Source of the DNA: Volutella citrinella
Lineage: Eukaryota; Ascomycota; Sordariomycetes; Hypocreales; Nectriaceae
Length of the DNA: 64,000 bases
Direction of reading: 5' to 3'
NCBI GenBank assembly: GCA_034401135.1
Contig: JAWZSP010000001.1
Coordinates: 310,001-374,000, forward strand
The stretch's first letter is position 1, and each line of letters begins with the position of its first letter. The position numbers and the translations under genes were made by a program. Of this stretch, positions 21,082-32,200 are shown in pieces. The notes beneath the pieces were generated by a model. That model was given only the letters and a program-made list of their open reading frames with translations. It was not told the origin of the DNA and did not search any database.

Positions 21082-23495
21082 TTACGTAGGATCAAAATTC
21101 AGCCACGTCTCAATCGCCCTACCAAAGTCATCCGGCTGAATGAACCAGTCCTCCTGGCCCCTCATCCCCCCTGCCACCGACTCAAAGTAGCTGTTCTCGT
21201 TGGGCTCGCCGAGATAGGCAGCGCCCTGAGTGGAGCGGCGAGCAGATGCTTCCACCTCCCTCGGAGATGTCTCGGTGTCGTCAGGGGCATATGCCGGCGT
21301 CTTTTTCGGGACAGACGGGTGGCCAGAGATTCCCATGGACCCAATCAGCGTGTAGCCTGTCTCGTCCGAGGTGCCGACGCTGTTGTTGTTTGCGCTTGAC
21401 GAAATGGCCGTTTCGTGGAACATGGACTGGTCGCTCTCGGCTCCGGCGCAGACAGCCTTGTCGTATATGAGGATGCGTCGAAGGAGGTCTCCGTCAATGG
21501 AGAATGACTGCTCAGCAGCATTGGTCTCTGGATCGAGTGAGCCGGGGGATCGGTGTCCGACGACACTACTCTGCAGCTGCCGCAGGTTCTTGGCCTGTAT
21601 GGTCGAGTCATCAATACTAATATCTTGCCACAAATTCTGAAGACAACATACCATCTCAGCCGCTCCATTCCACAGCCGGCCCATGGACACCAGGAACCTC
21701 ATGCACTTCTCAAAGGCCTCCTTAGCCTTGTGCCTAAGGGGAATATGCTCGACAAAGCTGTGCTGGAGGTGAATCGTCGCCACGACAACGACGCAATGAG
21801 CCAGCACTGGATCTGAGACCTGGAAGCCCTTGTCCTCCAACAAGCCGATAAAATAGACGATCCACCCGGCGTGGCGAGTAATCGCCTCAAATGACTGGTG
21901 AATGAACGACTGGGGCATGGTATGGCGAAAGTTCTTGAGCCGCATCGATAGCAGAAACGGATGGTTGAGGATGCAGGGGATTGCCGAGTAGACGAGCTGG
22001 ATAAACAGATAGGGTCCCCAGAAATCGCGCCTCTCCTGCAGAGCCGCAAGGTCGTAGTGCTCGATCCTATTGGCAGAGTAGCGATACCTGAGCGGCACGC
22101 AGCAGTCCATCTCCAAGTGGCTGTACATAACACGGGAGTAGTCCGAGTCACCGCTCCACGGCGGCGAGGCATCGGCGGCGACTTGGTTGGCTGCGTAGGC
22201 CCGCGCCATCTCCCAAACGCTCGCGAGGTCGGAAATGTAGTTTGCTATTCCAAGGTCCAGCGTCGACCCTTGATCTGCTCCGTCAGGTCCGGGCGCCGTC
22301 CAGTGGTTGGCCCGGCTCGTGGATGTCGGGGGGGTGGACCGTTGCAGGGGCGGTTTTGGCAAGCTGAGGAGTTTCGAAGGCTGGAAAACGGGGCCTTGGA
22401 GGTTTTCCAGCGTCTTTATGGACTTTTCGCAGTGGTCCAACTCTTTGAGGTGTGTCGGTGAGCCATCGGGCATCAGGCTTCGTATGAGATGGCCTGCGAT
22501 GCCAAGGTTTAGTCCTGCTTTGGTCGGGCGACCCTCTGGGTGTCGTGAAGAGCAGTTAGTCTCTGATACCAGGCATCTATTGGTACAGGGAATTGATACC
22601 CACCTGAAAAGTCCACCATGCTCAGTAATACCAATGTCTGCAACGTTGAAAGGGTTACCTCGCCCTCCGTCACTCGCTTCATTGCTAAGCGTCGGCAAGT
22701 CGCCGCTTTGGTATTGTTTTCAGGTGTCTGAAAAGACGCTGTTGTGCCTTGAACAAAGCGGGCCGTCAAGACTTCCAATGCCAAAAGGAGCTCTGGCTCT
22801 CTCGTCTCTAAGGAGGGGATGAAATTGTCCGTGTCGAATAGAGCGATGGGCTGGTTGTGGCACCACGTAAGATATAGTCGTCCCACCTCTGGCAAATTTG
22901 CATCTACAGTCGGTGATTCTCTAGGACCAGTCAGTTTGTCCGTTTTGTGGCCGACATTCACATTACCTTTGTCCTTGGGTGTTTGATCTTGTTCGAGGCT
23001 GCCAGGTCTCCTCTGCTGGGCTTTCGGATCCGAGAGCGGTCGGTTGCAAGGCTGGGGCTTCTGCACGCTGGCGCGCAGCACCTACAATTGGACTGATGTG
23101 CCGAACAAGGTCAGTCAGTCAGTGCTGGGCATCAGTCATGGCGGGAAGCAGCCTTACGTGAGGGACTGAATCAACTGGTCCACTTTGCCCTCTAGAGTGC
23201 CCATCCGGAATTCCTGTGACGCGCATTAGAGTGATCATGCTGCGGTTACGCGGGCACAATATGCTAACCATTTTCCTGCCGTGTCGGGACTGATGCAAGT
23301 CTGCCTCTCCTCCCTGGTAGACGCAGCGCTGCCCGAGGCGCTCACAGTACGAACACACGGGCTTTTCTCCTGGGCATTTCGACTTTTTTCGTCTGTGCAA
23401 ATTGGTTAGCTCATGCAGACAATGCGCAGGATCCGTCCGTACCGGCATGGCTCGCACGCTTGGCGCGCCCGCCTGGGATGTCGGCTGTCGTCCAT
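21082..23495 (-). CDS. Zn2Cys6 transcription factor
   Basis: Five exons (23495-23443, 23392-23269, 23213-23158, 23067-22604, 22535-21082) encode 716 residues. The zinc cluster is split by the first intron: C14-x2-C17-x6-C24-x6-C31-x2-C34-x6-C41, canonical for a Gal4-type binuclear cluster. LEGKVDQLIQSL just after is the usual linker/short coiled coil. The middle region (LYLTWCHNQPIALFD and on) matches the fungal-specific transcription factor domain. It should be nuclear and bind CGG-type sites. Its 3' end faces the 3' end of the Rieske gene, 181 bp away, making it the natural candidate regulator of the amine genes. Exon 4's acceptor was chosen because it alone keeps phase. Confidence 0.85.
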
Positions 23496-24365
23496 GCCGA
23501 CGAGGATGATGGAGGAGAAAGGCTAAGGTTACCACCATCGCTTCTGGACGGGGTCGGGTCTTGGATGTGGAGAAACTGTCGGCTGTGTTATCGCATCCGC
23601 TACTCGATAGGCTGAGGGCTAAGCCATGTCAGGGTTAGCTTGTGGAGGCAGACGATGTTATCGTGGGGTAGCCAGCTGCCTATGAGGGCGAGGGAATAGA
23701 TAATGAGCACGAGCCCGAGAAAATCCCGAGCCGGGGAAACAGGGGGACAAGCGTCACTTTCTCTAGAACTACGAATAAGAACAATTTAGCTGTGTTAAAG
23801 ACGCCGGTTCTCCAAGCCGGTCCATACAAGAGAATTCCGCACTCGTTCATTGCCACAGGCTCAGCAGACTTTAGCAGACCAGCGTGAGCGGCCCTGAAAC
23901 TACGACAGCAACTCCGGCGCCGACGAAGCGGGTGTACTGCACAGTTGGACTTGCACTTGATTTTCATGATGAAATTCGGTTCATTTAGGTAATGCTAGCT
24001 AATAAATGAACACAATCAGTCGCACTATATGGACACTACTTAAACTAGCATTTGCTAGAGGCACAGTCTCACGATTGAACACACAATGACAACCGGCAGT
24101 GCACTTCGCGCCGCAATAATCCCGCACGCTGTGTCTTGGCGATGAGAATTAATGCGGCTTGCTTTTTCGGTCGCTAATACGTATCTCTGATTGGTAGCCT
24201 GATCGTATTTCCTGCGGTGGCTGATGCCGCATGGACATTAAAATCAGGCTGTGCGCGGCCCGCGTAAAGAACACTCTTTCCTTTCATCCCCCCTCTTCAG
24301 CATCCACAAGTAAATCTCTCACAACAGTAGGAGAAGAATCAATCTCGTCATACATTCTTGATAAG
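23496..24365. other. Intergenic region, divergent promoters
   Basis: About 870 bp between the regulator and the CorA-like gene. No gene recognised; the part after about 23970 is A/T-richer. Confidence 0.5.
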
Positions 24366-26534
24366 ATGTCAGACAATGTGGTGGCCAGCAACACGCTGGC
24401 GCGAAACCCGACCCTGGAATCAGGAACCTTCGGCGAGAGACGACGGCATCGATGGCCTCCAACAATCACGAAGATGATGGCCGTCCTAGAACCCCAAAAA
24501 GATGTGATGGAAGAATACTTTGACGAATAGGTTTCGCGAGACGAAAAATGGGCCAACAACTTGATATGGCTCCGGCAAGTGTACGCACTACTGAAGACGA
24601 GGCCTACCATTTCTCAACTGAATTCTGAGACCATTGCTTCCTGTCATGATCTACTCCGCCTCTGGGACTTTAGGCCGCAGACTGAAAGAGCCATTCGGAC
24701 GGGAAGAACGGAGATGGAGCTGCGGGAACAAGACCGCTTCTCAGACTGGTGCTGTCGAATACCTTCTTCACTGACAGACAATAACTTCCGCGGGATCAAA
24801 CTTGTGTCAGTGTCTGTCAGTCGAATCTAATCCCAACTATATCTAATTTGACCAGCACGCTTACCGAAAGACCCTGTGCCACGGATGTTGGCTGGCTCTT
24901 CTCTTTTTGGCACAAATACATTGGCTCAGCCACGATGAATCTGAGGGCGTTTCACTTGACTCCGACGCACATGCTGCTAGTCGCTATCAAGCACCTGTGG
25001 GAAATTGATATGTTTCCCGGCAGGCTCATCCACCGAGACTATGACCCAGAGCAGTATTCGGAACCGATCCCGCGGCCGCCACCATCCCAACGAAAGTCAG
25101 ACACCGATTTGTCCGAGGCGACAATGCACGTTTGGGGCCAAGCATCGAACCGCCCGGGAGATATGGATCCCGGCCGAGGAGACAACGAACTGTATTTGTT
25201 TTGGCAGGCCAGGGTTACTAAATATTCCAACGACTTGACCGAGTACATATGGGAGCGCCACAAAATGGGGCCTCTCGATGAGTACGCCAAGGTTATCTTT
25301 CAGCCATCACAAGCCGAAGACTCTGCAGATAGAGTCTTGATCGTTTTTCGATCCTGCCACCAACAGAAATGATTCTCTGAATTGCTCAACTCTCAAGACC
25401 AAGCCTTTCCGAGCTGTCAAGAAACTTGGTCATCGAAGCGAGAAGTATTTCTCCTTCTCCAACACGTGTTTACAGTACTAGTTGAGGATACTTGGACGTT
25501 TGTCCAAGGATGTAACAAAGAGCTCAACAAGATGGTGAGTTGGATAGGCAAACATATCTGACAGGCCGTACTCACCCAAATTCTTCTAGACTGCACTCAG
25601 CCGCCGATCCCCAAGTACCACCAAGATGAGACTCACGATGCATCAAGAGGATTGCCTTGAGGCTGCATCCCGTGGTATCAGTCACGCAAAGAGGGTGTTG
25701 GTCACTTTGCAATCATGGGCTGAAACACCAGGTTCCGAGACGGTCAGCTCGTTACAAGAGCAGGTCGAAATGATCCAGAGAGATTTAGATTTTCTTGAAG
25801 ACGAGTTGAAGAAGCTGAAGGAAAATTTGGACATGGTTGAAGTGCGAATGCGACGATATTTCCAATTATCACAGGATATGACGCTCTTCCGACTATCGAT
25901 ACTCGCAACTGTTTTCCTTCCCCTTTCCTTCACCACGAGTTTCTTTGGCATGAATATCGATACCGACGCCCAGGAGGGACCACTTGGATTCTCGAACTGG
26001 ATCAATGAAACCTTGGACGCAATCCCAAATGACGCACGCAATGCTACAGAAACCATCATTTCAACCATCACAACTTCCGGGACCCTCAGCTACGGGTGGA
26101 AGACGTTTGCAATTACAGCCAGCTGTCTTCTGCTAACGATGCCTTTGACCCTAATGATCGGTGCAATAGGACGAAAGATCATTGTCTGGTCCGCTCGCTT
26201 TGCCAAGTACTGGCGTTATGTCGCCATCGTTCTGGCCCCAACTTTCCTGACTCTCAGTTTCACAGGGATACAGTCCAAATTTCCGCTTGTCAATCGAGTC
26301 TTTGTCTGTTTATTTATCAGCTTTAGCCTGGCCATGGCGGGGCTAAGCTGGGTTGAGCAGCGAAATCGGTATTACTGGCTGGGATTCTTCATCATCACTT
26401 CATCGTGCGGAGGGGTTACCCTTTTCAATATCAGGCTTTCGCCGATCATGTTAGTACCGTGGGCATATTTGGCATCTCCATACATTGTCAGATGGTTGCG
26501 AAAATGCCGCCCTAGGTCGAACATTCGCGACTAG
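24366..26534 (+). pseudogene. CorA-like Mg2+ transporter family gene, disrupted
   Basis: Homology-like sequence runs from an ATG at 24366 to a stop at 26534, with introns at about 24806-24855 and 25535-25589. The 3' exon is intact: a coiled coil (residues like QVEMIQRDLDFLEDELKKL), then the membrane part with LSILATVFLPLSF followed by FFGMNI, which contains the GMN signature of CorA channels, and further hydrophobic helices. Upstream the frame is broken: a TAG at 24528-24530 (unless a weak 48-nt intron 24483-24530 removes it); an apparent extra base in the T run near 25345, which throws LIVF out of frame with TLKTKPFRAVKKLGHRSEKY; and a compensating shift near 25463-25470. Read straight, a TGA at 25370 ends it. 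It is a recent pseudogene, or a gene damaged by assembly errors; metal transport is known for the family only. Confidence 0.75.
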
Positions 26535-26728
26535 TTGTGGGGCATGAAGTCGGCACGTTTTGGTTGAATCAATAGAGCCGATATGCACGGAGATATTGTC
26601 GAAGACAAGGCAGGAAAAAAACAATGTCAGTGTTGAAAGAGACTAGATGCTGCGCTGAGGACAGCCGTTTGAACAAATGTATTAGAATGTTGTCAAATGA
26701 CATGTTCATAGCACTACCAACCAAGGAT

Positions 26729-28363
26729 CTACTCATACAGCGCACGCAAACGGCCCCATCCCTTGAACTCAACAGGCGGCTGTTCAGCAGCCAGCACTTC
26801 ATCCATGCCGTCAAACATATCAATCTCCTCGGGGCCCCTGATCCACTTCTCCTTCCATGTATACACCCGATGGGCTCCGTAAATGGCGATGAAAAGTGGG
26901 ATGCCGATGTAGGCGGAAATGAAGTCACCCACGGACCACTGCGAGGGAAAGAAGATGTGGAATCCGTTAAGCAGGAGCAGGATAAATGACAACACACCAC
27001 TAAACCAGATGCCCCACGGCTGGATTCGGGGTTGATAGGGGGACTCGACACCGTGGTGCTTGCATGATTGCTTGAACTTGACATAGATAAGCGTGCAGCA
27101 CATCCAACTGATGTAGCCAGACGAGTTGGTGAGGTTGATGAGCCAGTTGAACACGGTAAGCGTCGAATTCGACAAGCTCAAGTAGGCGAGGAGGCTCAGA
27201 CTTGCACTGGCCCCGATCGCCGGGTACGGGACACCCTTCTTGTTACACCTTTTGAAGATTGCTGGCGCCGCTCCGCTGATGGCCAAGGAGTAGAGGTTGC
27301 GAGAAGCCTGGTACAGGAATGCATTGCCAGCCGTGCTGGCAGAAAGGATGATGGCGACGGTGATGACGCTATCAAGGACAGGAATGCCGGCATTCTTGGC
27401 CGCCAGGATGAAAGGAGACTTGGCTGATCCTGCAGCTGATAGCTCGGGGTCGTTGTAGGGACAGACAATGCCGATACAGATCATGAGCGGAATGAAGAGG
27501 AGGATGAGACGCCAGACATATCGTCGCGCGGCCCTGGGAAGATTGTATCGAGGCGACTGCATCTCTCCCGCCGTGACGATGAGGTATTCAGGTGCGAGGA
27601 CAAAGGCAAAGGATGCGAGAGCCAGGCAGCGGAGAAAGGCCAAAAATCGGCCACTATCTCCATCCAAGATGTACGTGTTGGTCGCTCCAGGAGAGTACCA
27701 ATACTTGAAGCCCAGCATCTGATGGTTGGGGCCTCCACCGAAGCACAGGACGATCGAGAAGATCATCAGTCCGACAATCAAGAGGAGCTTTGTGCCGGCT
27801 CCCCAGAACTCAACCTCTCCGAATATGTGGACGGGCAGGAAGTTGAGCGCGATGATGATGACGAGCAGAATTGTCATCCAGACGGCCGGATTGACGCCGG
27901 GACTCCAGTACTCAATGAGCAGAGCCACAGCAGTCAGCTCATACGGTACTAGAATACCCAAAGAGTACCAGTAGAGATATCCGAGGGCGAATCCCAAGCT
28001 GCCAGAGACGTATTTATGCGCATAGTAGCTCATCGTACCACCTGGGACGGGCATGTAACTGGCAATCTCGGCGATACCAGTCATGATGCCGTAGGTGACG
28101 AGACAAAGAACCGAGTATGAAACGAGGAGAAAGCATGGACCGCCAGTCTTCAGGACCAGGGCCGTGCCGATGAACAAGGGCGTGCCGATGGCTCCGCCAA
28201 GTGCAATCATCTGCGAGTGGCGGGATTTGAAGCCTCGATGGGTCGACTCGTTGACGGCCGGGGTGTTTGTGCCTTCTTTCAGGCTCTTGCTGTCGACATG
28301 CTCGGTCTTTTGGTCATGGCCGGCGGCACCAATGTCCGCCGACGAAATGGGAAGGGAAGCCAT
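26729..28363 (-). CDS. Amino acid permease (APC superfamily, YAT type)
   Basis: An intronless gene of 544 residues. After a soluble N-terminus comes HRGFKSRHSQMIALGGAIGT, the highly conserved first-helix region of fungal amino acid permeases, followed by about twelve membrane helices. Other family marks are GGTMSYYAHKYVSGSLGFALG and PRAARRYVWRLILLF. It should sit in the plasma membrane and import amino acids by proton symport. The substrate range cannot be read from sequence. It lies just beyond the amine-oxidising island, and transport of an amino acid or methylated amine used there is possible but unsupported. The start is the first ATG of the frame and the protein aligns with family N-termini from there. 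Confidence 0.92.
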   Translation of the reverse strand: MASLPISSADIGAAGHDQKTEHVDSKSLKEGTNTPAVNESTHRGFKSRHSQMIALGGAIGTPLFIGTALVLKTGGPCFLLVSYSVLCLVTYGIMTGIAEIASYMPVPGGTMSYYAHKYVSGSLGFALGYLYWYSLGILVPYELTAVALLIEYWSPGVNPAVWMTILLVIIIALNFLPVHIFGEVEFWGAGTKLLLIVGLMIFSIVLCFGGGPNHQMLGFKYWYSPGATNTYILDGDSGRFLAFLRCLALASFAFVLAPEYLIVTAGEMQSPRYNLPRAARRYVWRLILLFIPLMICIGIVCPYNDPELSAAGSAKSPFILAAKNAGIPVLDSVITVAIILSASTAGNAFLYQASRNLYSLAISGAAPAIFKRCNKKGVPYPAIGASASLSLLAYLSLSNSTLTVFNWLINLTNSSGYISWMCCTLIYVKFKQSCKHHGVESPYQPRIQPWGIWFSGVLSFILLLLNGFHIFFPSQWSVGDFISAYIGIPLFIAIYGAHRVYTWKEKWIRGPEEIDMFDGMDEVLAAEQPPVEFKGWGRLRALYE

Positions 28364-29790
28364 GGTGATGGCGAGTCTCAGGGGTGGAGGCTGGAGCTGT
28401 CAAGACAGATGCCAAAAGCAAGGACACCAGGATCCCGGGGCCAACGAGCTCTTTAAATCTGCTAAAATCATGCACGCTCCTGCTGGGTGCTGACGGCAAA
28501 TCTGGGGTAGATAGAGACAGGCCGGGGGTTGTGGGGCCATCGCATGGGCCGAGTTGTGGGGAGTGGTGGTGCAAATTCGAGATAGCCGTTGTGGCTCGGT
28601 TCCGAGGGCGCAAATAGACGATAGGCTAACTGATAGGTCGCTGCTCGGTTCCGAAACAAGCGTCCTCCCTTGGTGGTTCTGGGCTCATGTCCAGTTCGAC
28701 GCTAAGAACCCCGAACGGTGAACCATATCACGACCGTCACTGGAAAAGGCGGGCCCTCCAGCCCAGTTATCTGCGCCGTATCGCGCAGCTCCATCTCTAA
28801 TGACAGACTCTGGCGTCTCCGGGGACCAGGTGTGATACGGCAATATCCAGCGACTCGGACTTGACGAGTGTGCACATGAAGCTACAATCTACAATCCAGA
28901 CTTTCCGCGCGGGGCTTTGAAGCACTTGAAGTACTCTACTTAATTTTGCTTAATTTTTGAGATGAAGAGAGTGGCCTAGCGGCGCAAAGGGTAACTCTTC
29001 ACAGAACATCGCTCATAGCCTTGGCCGCAATAAAAGCCAGGACGGTGTCAGTGCAGTATTAACATACAGCGTCTGAGATACCTAAAGGGTCGTGACAGCC
29101 TGATTTGGCCCAAGGTCCGACTCGAGTCACGACAATCTCTAGCCACCGAGGTGAGGAGTCCCCGAGCTTCGGTACCGAGCATTGCACCAGGGGCGCTAAG
29201 TCGGGGGACCCATGAGTCAAGCACCGCTAGCTCCAAAGGGGTTGCGCTGATAACAAGATTAAGTCGGCCGAATCACGCTCTTACAAACAAAAACGAGACG
29301 TGGTCCGTGTAGAACACATGGCGGTGGGGCATATGATAACATCGAGATAGAGGAGCCAGGTTCGTGCAGTGCTGGAAAGCGCACTACCAATGAGCTTGGC
29401 TAGATCCGTTCTGATCAATCATATCTAGTTCGATCTTATCCGATCTGTGTGATGCCGGCTTGAACTGCAATGCAAGGATAGCCCAACTGATCCGATCAAC
29501 TCACTCCGGTTGTGAAACCAAAAATGACCGGTCAAGATCGGGTGTTGTCGAAGCGTTTGCGATTGGGAACACGGGTGCATCGAATTAAAGCACAAGATTT
29601 AATAGCAGCAGAATTAGTATTATGCCACCCTATGTACAATTAAAACAGCCACCAACTATAGCCACAGTGTATCAAGCAGACAGCCAAGTTGTCACGATGC
29701 TGATAAACCAAGACACTCTCTCGCCTCTTCTTGTCTCTTTGTCTAGCAAAATAGATTTACCAATAGAGCCAATGAGATGGTGCCAGCCAC
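28364..29790. other. Intergenic region without recognisable gene
   Basis: About 1.4 kb. Short frames only. I see no tRNA or transposon features that hold up. Confidence 0.5.
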
Positions 29791-30317
29791 TTAGCGGGTG
29801 TAGTGGATTGCTGGGGTGCAGAGGATGCGAGCCGTGTTTGCCAGAGTCCCAGAGCTCCGGCCGGTCTTGTCAAACATTGCTACACCAGGCTGGTAGGTAA
29901 CGCCGTCTTCGAGATTGCCGTAGTGACTAGAGAAGACCGGGTCAACTTCAAATCCAAGAATCTACACGCGGTACTCACAGCGGCTTTCCATCGAAACCCA
30001 ACGCCATGCAGCTGTTATCCTTGACGTTCAGCAGGGTCAGTCGGCCCTTGTATGGCTCTGGGAGTTCCCAGCCGTCAAGCTTGAGGCCATTCGCCGTAAT
30101 TTGAATAACGGTGCAGCCATCGCGACCACCACCTTGTCGTTTACCACCGTTGCCTAGAGTAACTGTGAGAGCTTGTCAATGACATAATTTTGGTTTGGGC
30201 CATACAGATATAACCCTTGACAGTTCGACCAGGCTGCGACAAATCAGGAACAGGATTGGCCATGACGGCCGAGCTAGCCATAGCAAGGGCGATGAGAATA
30301 GAACCGAACGAACGCAT
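29791..30317 (-). CDS. Small secreted protein with possible Kex2 site
   Basis: Three exons (30317-30215, 30162-29979, 29926-29791) encode 140 residues, phases consistent. MRSFGSILIALAMASSAVMA is a clear signal peptide with an AxA-like cleavage context. A short propeptide-like stretch ends in GGKR followed by QGGG, a dibasic site that the Golgi protease Kex2 could cut. The mature part has three cysteines, including DGCTVIQI and DNSCMALGF, and is otherwise unlike any family I know. It opens a run of three secreted-protein genes on the same strand. Function unknown; secretion is the only well-supported statement. Confidence 0.75.
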
Positions 30318-31013
30318 TGTGTAGAAGTAATGAGCTGAATGAATGAATCAAGGTCAGATAGTTGCAGATATGGAATGAATAATGAGCGAATGGATTGCTA
30401 GATGAGGATGCCCAGAGTGAAACGAGTGAAGAAGGGCGGATCGATTTATAGACCCCTTCATCGTCTGAATACAAGCATATGTTGACTGCGCCTCGATCTC
30501 TGCTGCGAGCTACTTTGAAGCAGGGCTGGGTGCGAAGGTTGTCTTCCCTGTCTGTTTTGGGGGCTTTGGCAGCTCCGCCGTCAACGTGGCGAAGTGCGGT
30601 GCTGCGCGCCAAATCCCCCCCAGATCCTTCGGGGCCCGGGCCGTTTGCGGGAATCCTCATTGGCTAAGAGAGTGGACGCTGCAGAACATCATAGGTGGAG
30701 TTCCCAGACTTATGCTGTCCGAACATTGCTTCTAGATTGGGGTTTTCTATTCAAGATGGCATGTATCGGCCTCGACCCCTATTAGCATCGGTGTTAAAGG
30801 CGTAGCAAGTTACCGTGCACATTATCATCTCGCGCCACGAAATTCCACGACATGATGCATCATTGGGATGCATCGACAATAATAGAAGCGTGGACTGGTG
30901 ATGAAAACAGGCGAAACACAATGCTTGTGAGGCAATGCCCGATGCGAGCCATCAACGCACGTGTTGGGAAATAATTGCATTACCATTATGGATTAATTAT
31001 ATTACAAATGTAC
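30318..31013. other. Intergenic region
   Basis: About 700 bp, promoter side of the 140-residue secreted protein. A/T-rich from about 30950. No gene seen. Confidence 0.5.
30445..30450 (-). promoter_or_regulatory. TATA-like box of the 140-residue secreted protein
   Basis: TATAAA on the minus strand, about 130 bases before the ATG at 30317. Confidence 0.4.
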
Positions 31014-31610
31014 TCAAAGGGCAATTAACAAGGCTGCGGTAAATGAAACGGCAGCGGCGGAGGCAAGGCCGAGAAGCGACTGTTTCACGCCTGCTGCGCC
31101 ACTTCCTTGGCCTCCGCTTGCAGAAGTGGTGGTACCACCGGCCACGGAGCCGTCTTTGGTGTCTTCCGGCGCCGGGGTTGACGGAGCAGGTGTAATGACC
31201 GACCCTGATGTGGTCTCGACGGCCAAAGTCATCTTGGAGTCGCCCTCCGCCGTCGTCTTGCTCTCCTTCGTCTCGGCAGCCTTCTCAGTCGTCTTGGTCG
31301 TAGACCGCGACTTGCTTGTGGTCGTGGCCTTGTTGGGGTGCAGCCTCTCGAAGCACGACAGGTAGGAAGGCTTGGGGTCGTAGACTTCGGTGCCGGTGTA
31401 GGCGGCGCATCCGGGGACGTTGTACTTGACGGGTGCACGACCGCCGCCGCAGTCCACGCCGCCGCAGAGCTCGCCCGTCTCGGGGTCGTAGTAGCGGACG
31501 ATGCGGTCCTCGCAGTAGCCGTATGTGTAGCCTCTTTCGCAGGCGGCCATGACGGGGCTTGTGGCCAGTAGCGCCACGCACAGGGCAGAGAGGAGGGTGG
31601 CTTTGGTCAT
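31014..31610 (-). CDS. GPI-anchored-type cysteine-rich cell wall protein
   Basis: A single exon of 198 residues from MTKATLLSALCVAL; an ATG 24 bases upstream is in frame but would spoil the signal peptide. Signal peptide to about residue 21, then a compact domain with seven cysteines: CERGYTYGYC, TGELCGGVDCGGG, VPGCAAYTGT and SYLSCFERL. A Thr/Ser/Lys-rich stalk follows (about 95-165), and the C-terminus is Gly/Ser-rich with a final hydrophobic stretch (about 180-198), as in GPI attachment signals. Related fungal proteins are sometimes labelled siderophore biosynthesis protein without biochemical support that I know of. Plasma membrane or cell wall location is the supported call. Confidence 0.82.
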   Translation of the reverse strand: MTKATLLSALCVALLATSPVMAACERGYTYGYCEDRIVRYYDPETGELCGGVDCGGGRAPVKYNVPGCAAYTGTEVYDPKPSYLSCFERLHPNKATTTSKSRSTTKTTEKAAETKESKTTAEGDSKMTLAVETTSGSVITPAPSTPAPEDTKDGSVAGGTTTSASGGQGSGAAGVKQSLLGLASAAAVSFTAALLIAL

Positions 31611-32200
31611 TTTGAGGATGATCAAGATGGTCAAGCCTGAAAGCGAGTGTGTAGAAACAGAATCCCAAAGCGCCTGAGCGGTTATCAGATCTTCAAGGAT
31701 GAAATAGAGTCGCGATTTGATGCGAGAATACCAACGACAACCCCAGGAGGGAGGAATTTTCTGTTTTAAGGCTGACGGCGAATTGAGTCACTGCACCGCC
31801 AAGATGGGCCAGCGGCTGGCACCGCATGATATTTTGCCTGGGCAATCCTGCCTTGAGGGGTCGGTACCTGCCTAAACCAGCCTAGATCGTCTTGGGTTTC
31901 ATCCAGAATTGGAGGATCCAGGGGGCGATGATGTCTCTCATTGGCGAATAAACGACTGGAGCGGGTCTCTGTCAGGGTCGTAAGATTATTTACAGAGCGA
32001 TTCGTGCGTAAATTGGGAAACGGCCGAGCGTATAACCCTCCTACTGGCTGGGCAGACAGATGACCACCGATGACTCTGATCCAAACGGTGACATTCGTAG
32101 TCATAGGGCTCAGTGCATACACTATCCTGAAGATTATCACGTGTCCAAGTTAAGAGAGACCGAAGAGCGTTCAATTTCATGAACGAACAATGACCAAGTT
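31611..32200. other. Intergenic region
   Basis: About 590 bp upstream of the cell-wall protein. Several minus-strand frames are random. No gene recognised. Confidence 0.5.

Noticed and set aside
9643..23495. Reading the island as a classical secondary-metabolite cluster
   Set aside because: No backbone enzyme such as a polyketide synthase, NRPS, terpene synthase or prenyltransferase is present in the window.
24806..24855. Apparent third frameshift in the CorA-like gene
   Set aside because: A 50-nt intron with donor GTCAGT and acceptor CCAG restores phase, so no damage need be assumed here.
28960..29040. tRNA-like start (GAGAGTGGCCTAGCGG)
   Set aside because: No matching T arm or acceptor stem follows; cloverleaf cannot be formed.
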